From an uncultured Ruminococcus sp. (GTDB lineage: Bacteria; Bacillota; Clostridia; Oscillospirales; Ruminococcaceae): a stretch of DNA of 5,973 bases. Positions within the stretch are counted from its first letter, which is position 1. Each line of letters starts with the position of its first letter. The position numbers were made by a program, and so were the translations under genes. Shown here piece after piece: positions 5,894 through 5,973 of this stretch. Location of the stretch: the NCBI GenBank assembly GCA_900545285.1, contig UQYK01000075.1, forward strand, positions 1-5,973. The letters are read 5' to 3'. The notes beneath the pieces were generated by a model, which ran no database searches, was not told the DNA's origin, and saw nothing but the letters and a program-made list of their open reading frames with translations.

Positions 5894-5973
5894 GAACCTA
5901 TCTTCACAAGCGTATACACGTGTCTTTTCGGCAAATTGTGCTGCATACTGCGTGAAAAATACTTGCTGGGCGA

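Noticed and set aside
5894..5973. ACACGTGT and nearby palindromes after the EF-G paralogue as a terminator
   Set aside because: The inverted repeats leave no loop, the stem would be very short, and only a four-T run follows. No credible terminator is seen before the window ends.

Overview
The window fits a bacterium of the Firmicutes, probably a gut-type clostridial lineage such as Oscillospiraceae. The grounds are moderate GC content, AGGAG-type Shine-Dalgarno sites, three near-consensus vegetative (sigma-A) promoters with 17-bp spacers, and the family style of the proteins. The lineage call is an inference; no rRNA or other marker is present.

Layout: three full-length protein genes and one likely leader peptide. 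On the minus strand, read from right to left, a perfect TTGACA-17-TATAAT promoter (3556-3584) starts a leader of about 255 nt. The leader holds a 31-codon ORF with a strong ribosome site (3426-3521) and a terminator-like hairpin that overlaps the end of that ORF (3407-3455). It leads into a CorC/HlyC (CNNM-type) membrane protein of 431 residues (1998-3293). Immediately downstream, with only a weak hairpin between, lies lepA (EF4, 88-1890) with its own perfect promoter (1933-1961). Divergently, on the plus strand, an extended -10 promoter (3725-3753) drives a 684-residue EF-G paralogue (3839-5893) whose GTPase motifs differ from those of ordinary EF-G. Positions 1-87 (downstream of lepA) and 5894-5973 (downstream of the EF-G paralogue) hold no gene or convincing terminator that I can see. 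No mobile element, CRISPR array, tRNA or rRNA was seen.

How the parts may work together: two genes encode translational GTPases that act on the ribosome, and the third encodes a member of a family linked to Mg2+ transport. The most interesting part is the leader of the CorC-type gene. Its peptide begins MDAADDSDTD, with five aspartates in the first ten residues, and ends in a basic tail. Its last nine codons and stop lie inside a terminator-like hairpin. Acid-rich nascent N-termini are known to destabilise ribosomes at low Mg2+ (the MgtL leader of enterobacteria). I therefore propose, as inference, a ribosome-based Mg2+ sensor that controls transcription of a Mg2+ transporter, possibly with read-through into lepA.
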